64,000 bases of DNA from Flavobacterium sp. W4I14 (GTDB lineage: Bacteria > Bacteroidota > Bacteroidia > Sphingobacteriales > Sphingobacteriaceae): positions 62,001 through 126,000 of the forward strand of contig JAUSZU010000001.1 in NCBI GenBank assembly GCA_030817875.1, in the 5' to 3' direction. A program made the position numbers and the translations under genes. Below are positions 18,800 through 26,715 of the stretch, one piece after another (positions within the stretch are counted from its first letter, which is position 1; the number at the start of each line of letters is the position of its first letter). The notes beneath the pieces were generated by a model. The model was given only the letters and a program-made list of their open reading frames with translations. It searched no databases and was not told the DNA's origin.

Positions 18800-19661
18800 T
18801 TAAATCGCTTTTAACACCCAGGTTTCTCTGATTCTCCCAATTTTATTCGCCTGTTCTTTCATTTTTTTTAATAATTCAATATCAATATATTTTAGCGAGG
18901 AAAGTTGATGCCAAACTGAAGTTGCTTTAGTTGTCAATTTGAAACCTTGTTCAAGAAAGAAGTGTTCAGCCTGTTCAAAGCTATCAAACTTATTATCTTC
19001 TACATGATGTGCTTCCAGAAACTGAGAAAAATGATCATTGGTTTCATTTTTAGGTGCTGGTCGTTTAACATATACATCAGCAGTGATCCAATAACCACCT
19101 CTTTGTTTTAATGATTTATGGATGGTTTTACATAGTGATATCTTTTCTTCATTATTTAAATACACCAATAAACCTTCATTTATAATACTAATCGGGCCGA
19201 GAGGCATTTGATTTATAGCATTTGAAAAAGCGTCTCCATCCAAAGCATTTAAAGCTTCGGTTTTGAGTTTACCCTTTAATTGTAATTTCTCATTGATAAT
19301 TAGCCGATCAACCAAATCTTTTTTGATATCGATTACGCCTTGCAAATCAGTATCCAAATAATAAATAGTCGGATGCTTTAAAACCAGATCCAAGCCCCTG
19401 AAAGAATAACCAGAAGAAATTTCTATAATATTTAAAGAGCCCGATGCAAAAAGTAAGCTATTCAGAGATAAATATCTACTCTCAAAATGCACCAACCGTT
19501 TTTAAAAATACCTCATCAAAATCTTTATCATATAATTTTTCAAGGGCATCGTTACCGTAAATTAACTTAACAGCATCAGCAACAAAGGGAATATCCGTTA
19601 AACTTTTGGTAAGTAAAAGCGATTTTGCTGATGGACTTATCGAACTATAATCACGATTCAT
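18800..19661 (-). pseudogene. SAM-dependent methyltransferase (LCM-like), single-base frameshift
   Basis: Probable class I methyltransferase related to the leucine carboxyl methyltransferase fold: NIIEISSGYSFRGLDL for SAM binding, then YYLDTDL and SIINEGLLVYL. The main frame begins only at a TTG near 19495. Upstream, from ATG 19661, another frame encodes 59 residues starting MNRDYSSISPSAKSLLL and ending KTVGAF, a good N terminus for this family. Removing one base from the 4-A run at 19484-19487 (plus strand) joins them as VGAFESRYLSLNSLL. The span minus one base is an exact multiple of three. As written, the protein is split. Confidence 0.8.
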
Positions 19662-19690
19662 TTGTAATTATACCAGAAAAAAATCTATGT

Positions 19691-20092
19691 CTAAAACGGA
19701 TACTTATTAAATGCTACCTGGCTCATTGCACTTTTTTCGAATAGCGCAATACATGATTTATTATATTGAGGATCGAAGTTTACTTCTCCAGGCTCCAAAG
19801 TTTTCGGAACATTGGCATTTTCCATAAAGAAGTAAACTTTTGTATTTCCATATTTGGTATGGGGCATTAAATTGCCATAGTCTTCCATTTCTTTCCATAC
19901 CGAATCTTTAACCGTAACGATATAAATCCGCTGTACCGGACCAGTATTGTTTGCATTTCTATACTTAGCAATTTCTTTAAAACCGGCTTTCATATCCTCA
20001 ATCCCAGGTTGATCAAAAACAGCCTTAATCATGAAAAAGATCAACACTAAAATACCTGCAACTAAGAAATAAACTAACGATTTTCTATTCAT
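19691..20092 (-). CDS. Small membrane-anchored protein of unknown function
   Basis: 133 residues with one N-terminal membrane segment (LVYFLVAGILVLIFFMIKAV) and a hydrophilic domain outside the membrane. I recognise no family. Its start is 3 bases from the stop codon of the lysine aminotransferase gene upstream, so the two are probably co-transcribed. That does not prove a shared role. Confidence 0.7.
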   Translation of the reverse strand: MNRKSLVYFLVAGILVLIFFMIKAVFDQPGIEDMKAGFKEIAKYRNANNTGPVQRIYIVTVKDSVWKEMEDYGNLMPHTKYGNTKVYFFMENANVPKTLEPGEVNFDPQYNKSCIALFEKSAMSQVAFNKYPF

Positions 20093-20094
20093 GC

Positions 20095-21426
20095 CTACAA
20101 TAAAGGCAATATTTTCTCCATAACCGTCAAGCCTTCGTCAATATGCTTTTGCTCAATGCAAAGTGCCGGACGAAAGCGTATCGTTTTTTCGCCACAGCCC
20201 AAAAACATCACATTGTTTTCTAATCCTTTGCCAATAAATACATTGCGCATTTCTTTTGTCGGGAAATCAAAAGAACACAACAAACCTCTTCCACGAACAT
20301 TTGTCATTTGGTCAAATTTATGCGATAAGCTTTCTAAGTTATCTTTCAAATAAGTACCCACTTTTTCAGCATTTTCACAAAGCTGATCTTCCTCTACAAT
20401 TTGTAAGATCTGCGTTGAACGTACCATATCAACCAAATTGCCTCCCCACGTTGAGTTAATACGGCTTGGCACTTTAAATACATTGGTTTCAATTTCGTCT
20501 ACCTTATTACCGACAAGAATACCGCAAACCTGCATTTTTTTTCCAAAAGCGATGATATCTGGTCGAGCTTTTTCACTAAAATGTTGATGGCACCAGAATT
20601 TGCCGGTTAACCCAACGCCGGTTTGTACTTCATCATAAATTAAGAAGGCGTCATTTTCATCGGCCAAAGCCTTAAGTTGGATTAAAAACTCTTCGCGCAG
20701 GTGATTATCTCCACCTTCAGATTGGATTGGCTCTACAATTATAGCACAGATATCGTCTTTATTTTCTGCAAAGGCTCTTTTGATCTGCGCTAAAGATGTT
20801 TCTTCGGTTTGAATGGCATGACTTAAATTATTTCCCGAAAGTGGAAATTTAACTTCCGGAACGGCCACTCTTGGCCAATCGAATTTGGCAAACCATTTGG
20901 TTTTATCGGGTAGGGTATTGGTTAAGCTTAAAGTATAACCTGTTCTGCCGTGAAAGGCCCTTTCGAAGTGTAAAACCTTAAAGCCTTTTTCTTCAGTATA
21001 TCCTTTTGCAAAGTTTTTCTGAACTTTCCAGTCCATGGCTACCTTAATTGCATTTTCTACTGCTAAGCCGCCACCAGCAATAAAAAAAGCATGTGGCAGG
21101 TAATCAGGAATACCAACTTTGGAAAATGTTTCAACAAACTGTGCATACTGCTGGGTGTAAACATCAGAGTTCGATGGATTGGCTAATGCAGCGAGGAGAA
21201 GATTTTTTTTAAACGCTTCATCATTGATCATTTTAGGGTGGTTATAACCTAAAGGAACGGAAGCAAAACAAGTGAAAAAATCGAGTAAAGTTCTGTTGTG
21301 TTTAGCATCGTAAATGTAAGCACCATGACTTTTTTCCATATCATAAGTCAGGTCGAAACCATCGGCCAAAATGTGCTTACTTAACGATTCGTTAACGCGA
21401 TCTGCAGGTACTGTTAATTGATACAT
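20095..21426 (-). CDS. lat: L-lysine 6-aminotransferase
   Basis: PLP enzyme that moves the epsilon-amino group of lysine to 2-oxoglutarate, giving allysine, which cyclises to piperideine-6-carboxylate. The class III aminotransferase body is clear (FFIAGGGLAVENAIKVAMDWK, HFERAFHGRTGYTLSLTN, IYDEVQTGVGLTGKFW) with PLP Lys in AFGKKMQVCGI. The N terminus (LTYDMEKSHGAYIYD) and the GGNLVDMVR segment point to the lysine-specific subgroup. The longest frame starts at a TTG inside the -7 box, so the ATG opening MYQLTVPADRV (21426) is chosen, 443 residues. A small membrane protein follows directly. Confidence 0.88.
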   Translation of the reverse strand: MYQLTVPADRVNESLSKHILADGFDLTYDMEKSHGAYIYDAKHNRTLLDFFTCFASVPLGYNHPKMINDEAFKKNLLLAALANPSNSDVYTQQYAQFVETFSKVGIPDYLPHAFFIAGGGLAVENAIKVAMDWKVQKNFAKGYTEEKGFKVLHFERAFHGRTGYTLSLTNTLPDKTKWFAKFDWPRVAVPEVKFPLSGNNLSHAIQTEETSLAQIKRAFAENKDDICAIIVEPIQSEGGDNHLREEFLIQLKALADENDAFLIYDEVQTGVGLTGKFWCHQHFSEKARPDIIAFGKKMQVCGILVGNKVDEIETNVFKVPSRINSTWGGNLVDMVRSTQILQIVEEDQLCENAEKVGTYLKDNLESLSHKFDQMTNVRGRGLLCSFDFPTKEMRNVFIGKGLENNVMFLGCGEKTIRFRPALCIEQKHIDEGLTVMEKILPLL

Positions 21427-21447
21427 AAACTTGGTTTTGGTATAATC

Positions 21448-21476
21448 CAAATTTAGTTAAATGTGCCTAAAATCAA
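21448..21476 (-). promoter_or_regulatory. Promoter of lat
   Basis: On the minus strand, TTG (21476-21474), an 18-base spacer, and TAAATTTG (21455-21448) form a good Bacteroidota promoter 21 bases upstream of the ATG. Confidence 0.75.
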
Positions 21477-21667
21477 AATTTAAGCACTTTTTGTGCACTT
21501 TACATAAAAAATAGGTTTAAACAGTTTAAAGTATGATTATAGACAAAATCGCGTTTTGGACTTCACCGATGTGGAAAACTTTTTTCGAAAATTCTTACTA
21601 CAGCGCAAATTAAATCTAAATAAATGTGAACTATCTATGGGTTTTAAGCCTGATATTGTAAAACCTT

Positions 21668-22249
21668 ATGAAAGAACTTCTCCACCAGCATATTTCCAAC
21701 CATGTAACTATTCCGGAAAAGGAAAGAGATAGATTCTGTAACCTGTTCAAACATCAATTGGTTAAAAGGAAGCATTTTTTACTGCAAGCGGGTGAAACCT
21801 GTAAATTTGAAGGTTTTGTAATCAAAGGGCTGTTCCGCGTCTATCATATTGACCAAAATGGCTTTGAAAACATATTGTATTTTGCCATTGAAAACTGGTG
21901 GATTACCGATATTGATAGTTTCACTAATAATACACCTTCCCAGCTCTATGTAGAGGCTCTTGAAGATAGTGAGGTACTGCTCATTTCTAAGAAGGACAAA
22001 GAATTTGCTTACATCAATCTTCCTCAAATTGAGAAACTATTCAGGATAATGACCCAAAAAACCCATGTTGCCCTACAAAGGAGGATGATCGATAATTTGA
22101 GTAAAACTGCAGACCAGCGCTATCTTGATTTTATTAAAAAATATCCGCAGCTCCAACAACGATTGACCAATCTTCAGATTGCAGCTTATTTAGGCATTAG
22201 TCACGAATTTTTGAGTAAGATCAGAAAGAAAATTGTAACCGGTAGCTAG
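21668..22249 (+). CDS. Crp/Fnr-family transcriptional regulator
   Basis: 193 residues: an N-terminal cyclic-nucleotide-binding-like beta barrel (KRKHFLLQAGETCKFEGFVIKGLFRVYH) and a C-terminal helix-turn-helix (LTNLQIAAYLGISHEFLSKIRK). The barrel lacks the cAMP phosphate-cassette sequence and there are no iron-sulfur cysteines, so the ligand is unknown. It is followed in the same direction by an MBL-fold protein and a SnoaL-like lipoprotein. In this common Bacteroidota layout such a regulator often controls its neighbour, but I infer that only from position. Confidence 0.88.
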   Translation: MKELLHQHISNHVTIPEKERDRFCNLFKHQLVKRKHFLLQAGETCKFEGFVIKGLFRVYHIDQNGFENILYFAIENWWITDIDSFTNNTPSQLYVEALEDSEVLLISKKDKEFAYINLPQIEKLFRIMTQKTHVALQRRMIDNLSKTADQRYLDFIKKYPQLQQRLTNLQIAAYLGISHEFLSKIRKKIVTGS

Positions 22250-22279
22250 CTTACCTGTATTTATTGAACTTGTTCAATC

Positions 22280-22312
22280 TTTTTGTCTTGGTGTCCTGTG
22301 CATCTTTGTGTC
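22280..22312 (+). repeat. Octanucleotide tract after the Crp-family gene
   Basis: Four units of 8, 8, 9 and 8 bases all ending in TC (for example TTGGTGTC and TTTGTGTC), starting 30 bases past the stop codon. It belongs with the short-period tracts described in the findings. Confidence 0.5.
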
Positions 22313-22330
22313 ATCAAATAACATAAAGAC

Positions 22331-23221
22331 ATGAAATCAATTATTTCGACATTATTTCTAACTATTCTAATCTTATTAAAAATGGAAGCAAATGCACAAG
22401 GTTTCAAAACAATTGAAACACCTAATTTAAAGCTCGAAGTTTATAACGCATCAGAGAATGCTTTTGGTGTGGCATCAGTAATCGTTTCGGGCAAAACAGA
22501 TGCTGTTTTAATCGATGCACAATTTACTTTGGAAGACGCCGAAAAGGTTGCCAGCAAAATCAAAAAGTCTGGTAAAAAATTAACTGTAATTTATGTTTCT
22601 CATGCTGATCCTGATTATTACTTCGGATTGGAAGTTTTTAAGAAACACTTCCCGGAAGTAACGGCTTTCGCCTCACCGGCAACCGTGGAAGCTATCAAAG
22701 CCTCTGCACAGAAAAAACTGGATGTTTGGGGAGAAAGATTAGGTAAGGCCATTACTTCTAATGTGGTATTACCACAGGTTATAAAAGGCAATAGCATTGA
22801 TTTGGAAGGTCAGAAACTCGAAGTCGTTGGCTTAGAAGAATTTCCTGCAAAAACCTTTGTTTGGGTTCCTTCAATTAAGGCAGTAATTGGCGGTATCAAT
22901 GTTTTCGGAACTACATTTAACCTATGGATGGCAGATGCACAAACGCCGGAAGCCCGCAAAAATTGGATTGCTGTTTTAGACAAAATCGAAGCCTTAAATC
23001 CTTCAATCGTTATTCCTGCACATGCCAATAACGCAAGCCCTTTTGATGTTAGTGCAATAAAACATACCAAAAGTTATATCCAGTTTTACGAAGATGCTTT
23101 GAAAAACAACAGAACTTCTGAAGAACTAATCAAAGCGATTAAAGCACAATATCCAACCTTAACTTTCGAAACTGCTTTGCAGATTGGAGCAAAGGTGAAT
23201 ACCGGAGAAATGAAATGGTAG
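22331..23221 (+). CDS. Secreted MBL-fold protein with altered metal site
   Basis: 296 residues with a signal peptide ending EANAQG and a metallo-beta-lactamase fold (SVIVSGKTDAVLIDAQFT, VIYVSHADPDYYFG, VIPAHANN). The usual HxHxDH metal motif reads HADPDY here, so one His is replaced by Asp and the last by Tyr. The later metal His before the second half is also not evident, the region reading EEFPAKTFVW. The protein may bind one metal, a different metal, or none. Substrate unknown. It lies in a group with a Crp-family regulator and a SnoaL-like lipoprotein. Confidence 0.82.
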   Translation: MKSIISTLFLTILILLKMEANAQGFKTIETPNLKLEVYNASENAFGVASVIVSGKTDAVLIDAQFTLEDAEKVASKIKKSGKKLTVIYVSHADPDYYFGLEVFKKHFPEVTAFASPATVEAIKASAQKKLDVWGERLGKAITSNVVLPQVIKGNSIDLEGQKLEVVGLEEFPAKTFVWVPSIKAVIGGINVFGTTFNLWMADAQTPEARKNWIAVLDKIEALNPSIVIPAHANNASPFDVSAIKHTKSYIQFYEDALKNNRTSEELIKAIKAQYPTLTFETALQIGAKVNTGEMKW

Positions 23222-23226
23222 AATCA

Positions 23227-23267
23227 AAATCGCCACTAATAAATCAAAAATTTATTAGTGGCGATTT
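23227..23267. terminator. Very strong hairpin after the MBL gene
   Basis: A perfect 18-bp stem (arm AAATCGCCACTAATAAAT) with a 5-nt loop starts a few bases after the stop codon. T residues follow better on the minus strand, but no minus gene ends here. It most likely stabilises or ends the MBL transcript. Confidence 0.8.
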
Positions 23268-23272
23268 AAAAG

Positions 23273-23437
23273 ATTAGAAAAAACTCTTTAAAATCATTAT
23301 TTCTTTTTGCTCTTTTTGGGATTGTTTTTTGCGAAAGCACAGAAGAAATGAAATGTAAAACAGAAGAGGTCAATAAAAATTGGTTATCACCAAATTATGA
23401 AGCATTGGCATGTGATACAAAAATGCCAAAAACGTAG
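23273..23437 (+). pseudogene. Short signal-peptide-like frame, probable gene remnant
   Basis: An open frame of 54 codons without a standard start (first possible codon ATT) reads RKNSLKSLFLFALFGIVFC and then an acidic, Cys-containing tail ending MPKT. The beginning looks like a signal peptide, but the lipobox is poor (IVFC) and no ATG, GTG or TTG gives the full length. It may be the decayed start of a secreted protein. It sits between the MBL and SnoaL genes. Confidence 0.3.
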
Positions 23438-23470
23438 GTAACCACACATCCAGTGTTTTGAATAAAAGAA

Positions 23471-23932
23471 ATGAAAACAATTATATCCAGTTTGTTGGTT
23501 ACAGGTATGCTGCTGACAAGTTGTTTCTCGAATTCCAATAAAATGACAAATCTAGAAATTGTAAAAAGCACCTACGAAGGAAAAACTTCGGAAGAAAATG
23601 GGGAAAACTTAGCAAAATATGTTGCTGAAGATATCTCTTGGACAGAAGCGGAAGGATTTCCGTGCGCAGGCACTTATATAGGCTTGGAAAACATCACAAA
23701 AAATGTTTTTGCAAGACTAGGAAGCGAATGGATTGACTATAAATTCACGCCCGAAGATTATGTTGCCAACGAGGACAAAGTGGTAGCGTATGGAACTTAT
23801 TCTGGCACCTATAAAAAGACCAATAAGCCTTTTACGGCAAGAGTTGCCCACATATGGAAACTGAAAGAAAGTAAAATTATAAGTTTTGAGCAGTTTGTGG
23901 ATAGTAAGCCGGTAAATGATGTCATGCAATAA
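23471..23932 (+). CDS. SnoaL-like (NTF2-fold) lipoprotein
   Basis: 153 residues with a lipoprotein signal (lipobox LLTSC) and a SnoaL-like polyketide-cyclase fold. The family pattern is seen in NLEIVKSTYEGKTSEENG, ISWTEAEGFPCAGTYIG and the ending HIWKLKESKIISFEQFVDS. Members of this fold include isomerases and proteins without known activity, so no reaction is assigned. It should be anchored in a membrane facing the periplasm. Confidence 0.8.
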   Translation: MKTIISSLLVTGMLLTSCFSNSNKMTNLEIVKSTYEGKTSEENGENLAKYVAEDISWTEAEGFPCAGTYIGLENITKNVFARLGSEWIDYKFTPEDYVANEDKVVAYGTYSGTYKKTNKPFTARVAHIWKLKESKIISFEQFVDSKPVNDVMQ

Positions 23933-23943
23933 GGTTATTCGCT

Positions 23944-24411
23944 TTATTGTTGAGACGGCCTTTTTGCATCATCTGATTCCCGCTTATATTCATTGAGTAA
24001 ATACAGGATTTCGTCTGCCTTCCTGTCCAGATGTGATACCGGAATTTTTGCAGAATTGCCGTTCTTTAATAATACGGTGATGTAATTTTTATATATACTC
24101 CCGGCATTATCACGTCCTACTTCTTCTATGCTGAATGCAAACCCCTCTATATTTTCCCAATTGTAAAAATCACGGTCTTTAATGATCAGCTCTTTTTCAG
24201 TAAAAGTAATATGAGGAGTTTTTTTGATCAGCTCGCGAAGTGCATAAATAAAAAGCGATACAGGGAATATACAGAAAACAGCTACTATGCTTACTGTTAC
24301 AATTGTAAAATCACCATAAAATATATAAATAAAAAAGGGTACCGATATTATGGACAGCACTAGTATAACATAAAGGTTTAAAGCTGCTTTTCTGATGATA
24401 AGGGGTTCCAT
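23944..24411 (-). CDS. STM3941-like membrane protein with PH-like domain
   Basis: 155 residues with two N-terminal membrane segments (LNLYVILVLSIISVPFFIYIF and VTVSIVAVFCIFPVSLFIYAL) followed by a small beta-rich domain (ITFTEKELIIKDRDFYNWENIEGF) like bacterial PH domains. The overall plan matches the STM3941 family, whose role is unknown. It is convergent with the SnoaL gene and stands alone. Confidence 0.65.
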   Translation of the reverse strand: MEPLIIRKAALNLYVILVLSIISVPFFIYIFYGDFTIVTVSIVAVFCIFPVSLFIYALRELIKKTPHITFTEKELIIKDRDFYNWENIEGFAFSIEEVGRDNAGSIYKNYITVLLKNGNSAKIPVSHLDRKADEILYLLNEYKRESDDAKRPSQQ

Positions 24412-24741
24412 TGAAATATTTTAAGGTTGGAAAAACGGTCTTTACGATACAAAATTTCTTATCTATAGCACTAATATATGTACTATTTAATTGATTTAGA
24501 ATAAAATTCTGTTGCGGGTTAAGTGTTGAAATTATTCCTATGTGGCTACCTCTTCAGTGGAACGTGGCACTTATAATTACAGTTGAAGTTGATTGCTTGT
24601 GCTTTTTTGATTCTAAACACTTTATCTTAAGCGGTAGGTTTTCACTAAAAGTGATCAAAAACCACTATTAGTGAAATATACAAATCGGCACCCAATTAAA
24701 AATATTGAATCAAAGTGTTTAAGCGGATTATCCATATAAAA
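24412..24741. other. Gene-free 330-base region with nested inverted repeats
   Basis: No gene seen. Between 24615 and 24726 there is an outer repeat AAACACTTT/AAAGTGTTT, an inner repeat TTTCACTAA/TTAGTGAAA and a direct repeat TTAAGCGG (24627 and 24719). The remainder shows nothing I can interpret. Confidence 0.6.
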
Positions 24742-25494
24742 TCAGAATGCCGAACGTGATCCTCCGCCATCTACCACCGAAACCGTGCCTGTTACATATT
24801 TAGCCCGGGGCGAAACCAGGAAAACAGCCATGTTTGCCATATCCTGCACTTCACCAAAATCTTGTAAAGGTATTTCACTTTCAGCGTATTTCCGGCGCTC
24901 ATCGCCCGGGAAATAAGGCCGGATGTTTTCAGTATCGATAAGTCCTGGTTGCAAACAGTTCACCCTGATTCCATATTTGCCCAGTTCACCTGCAAGCTGT
25001 TTAGACCATACTGCCACAGCGGCCTTGGCAATAGCAGAAACATTCAAGGAGCGTAATTCATAAGTACTGGTTAAATTGAGTATTGTACCTTGTCTCCGGG
25101 CTATAAAATGTGGTAATAACGCTTGTGTGAGTAGCCTGGGACGCTCAAAATCTAAGGCCATCGATCTAGTCCAGGGTTCTTCTGGTCCTGCAACCTCTAC
25201 CGGTTGACTTTGCCCTGCGTTGTTGATGAGGATATCGATATGGCCAAGTGCAGCTAAGGCCGCAGTGGCAATTTGGTGAGGCGCGTTAGGTGCCAGTAAG
25301 TCCTGCGCCAAAACAATAGGAGCAAGGTTGCCTTCAGCAACGATCTCACTGGAAAGACTATCTAATGATTGCTGATTACGGCCTGTTACAAAAACTTTTA
25401 CACCTTCCCTTGCCAGTTCTTTTGCTATTGCGCTACCTATCCCTTTAGAGGCTCCGGTTACCAATGCCGTTTTTCCGGTTAAATATAAGTCCAT
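24742..25494 (-). CDS. SDR-family NAD(P)-dependent oxidoreductase
   Basis: 250-residue classical short-chain dehydrogenase. The cofactor motif TGASKGIG, the NNAG motif in DILINNAGQSQP and the C-terminal GTVSVVDGGGSRS are present. The catalytic Ser lies in ILNLTSTYE, but the expected YxxxK stretch reads LRSLNVSAIAKAAV: the Lys is there and the Tyr position holds Ser or Val. Activity may therefore be unusual. It is divergent from an HxlR regulator across 98 bases holding that regulator's probable operators, a common pairing in which HxlR controls the SDR. Confidence 0.85.
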   Translation of the reverse strand: MDLYLTGKTALVTGASKGIGSAIAKELAREGVKVFVTGRNQQSLDSLSSEIVAEGNLAPIVLAQDLLAPNAPHQIATAALAALGHIDILINNAGQSQPVEVAGPEEPWTRSMALDFERPRLLTQALLPHFIARRQGTILNLTSTYELRSLNVSAIAKAAVAVWSKQLAGELGKYGIRVNCLQPGLIDTENIRPYFPGDERRKYAESEIPLQDFGEVQDMANMAVFLVSPRAKYVTGTVSVVDGGGSRSAF

Positions 25495-25563
25495 ATTTTC
25501 TTGTGATTAAAATGACCTTGCAATAATAACCTCTACCGCGTATTTTTATAGCATACACCACCA

Positions 25564-25588
25564 TTTGTATGGTACAAACAAATTTGTA
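25564..25588 (+). promoter_or_regulatory. Probable HxlR operator (three TTTGTA half-sites)
   Basis: TTTGTA, TACAAA and TTTGTA follow each other with 3- and 4-base spacers, making two overlapping palindromes directly before the HxlR start codon and within the shared region with the SDR gene. Confidence 0.6.
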
Positions 25589-25592
25589 AGTA

Positions 25593-25958
25593 ATGACGGC
25601 ACGAAAAGAAAATTCGACTTATACCCTTAACGAAAAATTTATAACGGATTGCGATCTGACTTATGCGGCCAACAAAATAGGAGGGAGATGGAAAATTGTA
25701 ATATTGGATAAACTTGGAGGCCGAAAATTGAGGTTTAGCGAACTGAAAAAGGAATTCCCATATATATCAGAACGGATGTTGACCTTACAGTTGCGTGCAT
25801 TGGAGCAGGATGAACTGGTTAAAAGAACTGTTTATGCAGAGGTTCCTCCGAGGGTAGAATATGAGCTAACTCCGATAGCACTAGAGTTTCTTCCAATTTT
25901 TTGTCAATTAAGTGCTTGGGGCAAGAAAAATAAAGCACTAAAGAAGAGTGGATCATAA
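25593..25958 (+). CDS. HxlR-family transcriptional regulator
   Basis: 121-residue winged-helix regulator. The family core is seen in ANKIGGRWKIVILDKLGGRKLRFSELKK, PYISERMLTLQLRALE, and LVKRTVYAEVPPRVEYELT. HxlR proteins usually respond to electrophiles, quinones or redox stress. No conserved N-terminal sensing Cys stands out beyond Cys in FITDCDLTY, which is at the position used by some redox-sensing members. It is divergent from the SDR gene and has TTTGTA/TACAAA operator-like sites just before its start. Confidence 0.92.
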   Translation: MTARKENSTYTLNEKFITDCDLTYAANKIGGRWKIVILDKLGGRKLRFSELKKEFPYISERMLTLQLRALEQDELVKRTVYAEVPPRVEYELTPIALEFLPIFCQLSAWGKKNKALKKSGS

Positions 25959-26080
25959 AGCCATTAAAATACGATTTTACATAAATCAGCAGATATTGGT
26001 TACCTTTAATTGATTTGGCAGCTATTTAATGTTGCATCAGTTGATTAGCAAATTTTAAAAATTATATTGGGTTAAGTATT

Positions 26081-26386
26081 ATGGCAGAAATTAAATTAAA
26101 TATCCAAAAAGAAGAACCTAGTGCATTCGAACTTTATGATGAGGGAGAAAAATACGGTGAAATGGTTTTTGATATTCAGGGAGAAAATTTAACAGTTTAT
26201 CATACCGAAATTGATCCTGAAAAAGAAGGAAAAGGTTATGCAAAACTATTGCTGGATGCAATGGTAAATTATGTACGTACCAATAACCTGAAAGTAATTC
26301 CACTATGCCCTTATGTGCACCTGCAATTTAAACGCCACGAGGAACTTTACGAAGATATCTGGAATAAAGTGCGCGAAAACGATTAA
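26081..26386 (+). CDS. Small GNAT-like N-acetyltransferase (YidJ/YjdJ type)
   Basis: 101 residues with the core of the short Gcn5-related family: GEMVFDIQGENLTVYHTEI, then the acetyl-CoA loop EGKGYAKLLLDAMV, and IPLCPYVHLQFKRH near the end. The Cys-Pro in LCPYV is typical of this subfamily. Acceptor unknown. It stands alone, with no terminator nearer than the hairpin at 26688. Confidence 0.85.
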   Translation: MAEIKLNIQKEEPSAFELYDEGEKYGEMVFDIQGENLTVYHTEIDPEKEGKGYAKLLLDAMVNYVRTNNLKVIPLCPYVHLQFKRHEELYEDIWNKVREND

Positions 26387-26713
26387 TCGATAAAAACAAT
26401 ACTAGAATTAATTCAGGAAAGCTGTACTAATATTTCATGGTTTTGGAAAACCGGTTTTCCAACGGTTCTGGTAAGAAAGCCACAGAAAAATTGTAGATGG
26501 GGTAGTTAAACCTTTAAAAATAACTAAAAGCCGGTTCTTTTGGACGGTTTATTATTCAATGTGTATAGATCGTGCATCTTCATCTATTATTTAGTGGGCT
26601 TGCTCTATTTTTATTTCATTCGAAGGAAAGTAGCGATACTTTTATCACAAGAATCAAATCAACGGGACGATTTAGAGATCTTATTGGGGTTCCTCAGCGA
26701 TGAGGAACCTTTT
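26387..26713. other. Gene-free 327-base region with a 20-bp palindrome and terminator
   Basis: No convincing protein gene. It has a perfect 20-base palindrome at 26443-26462 and ends in a strong plus-strand terminator at 26688. The region between could produce a small RNA, or be the 3' part of the acetyltransferase transcript. Confidence 0.5.
26443..26462. repeat. Perfect 20-base palindrome TTGGAAAACCGGTTTTCCAA
   Basis: Self-complementary with no loop, so more like a dimeric protein-binding site than an RNA hairpin. It lies 57 bases after the acetyltransferase stop codon. Confidence 0.7.
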
Positions 26714-26715
26714 TT
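26688..26715 (+). terminator. Intrinsic terminator, plus strand
   Basis: GGTTCCTCA, loop GCGA, TGAGGAACC, then TTTTTT. It ends plus-strand transcripts, and its T run overlaps the stop codon of the convergent monooxygenase gene. Confidence 0.85.
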
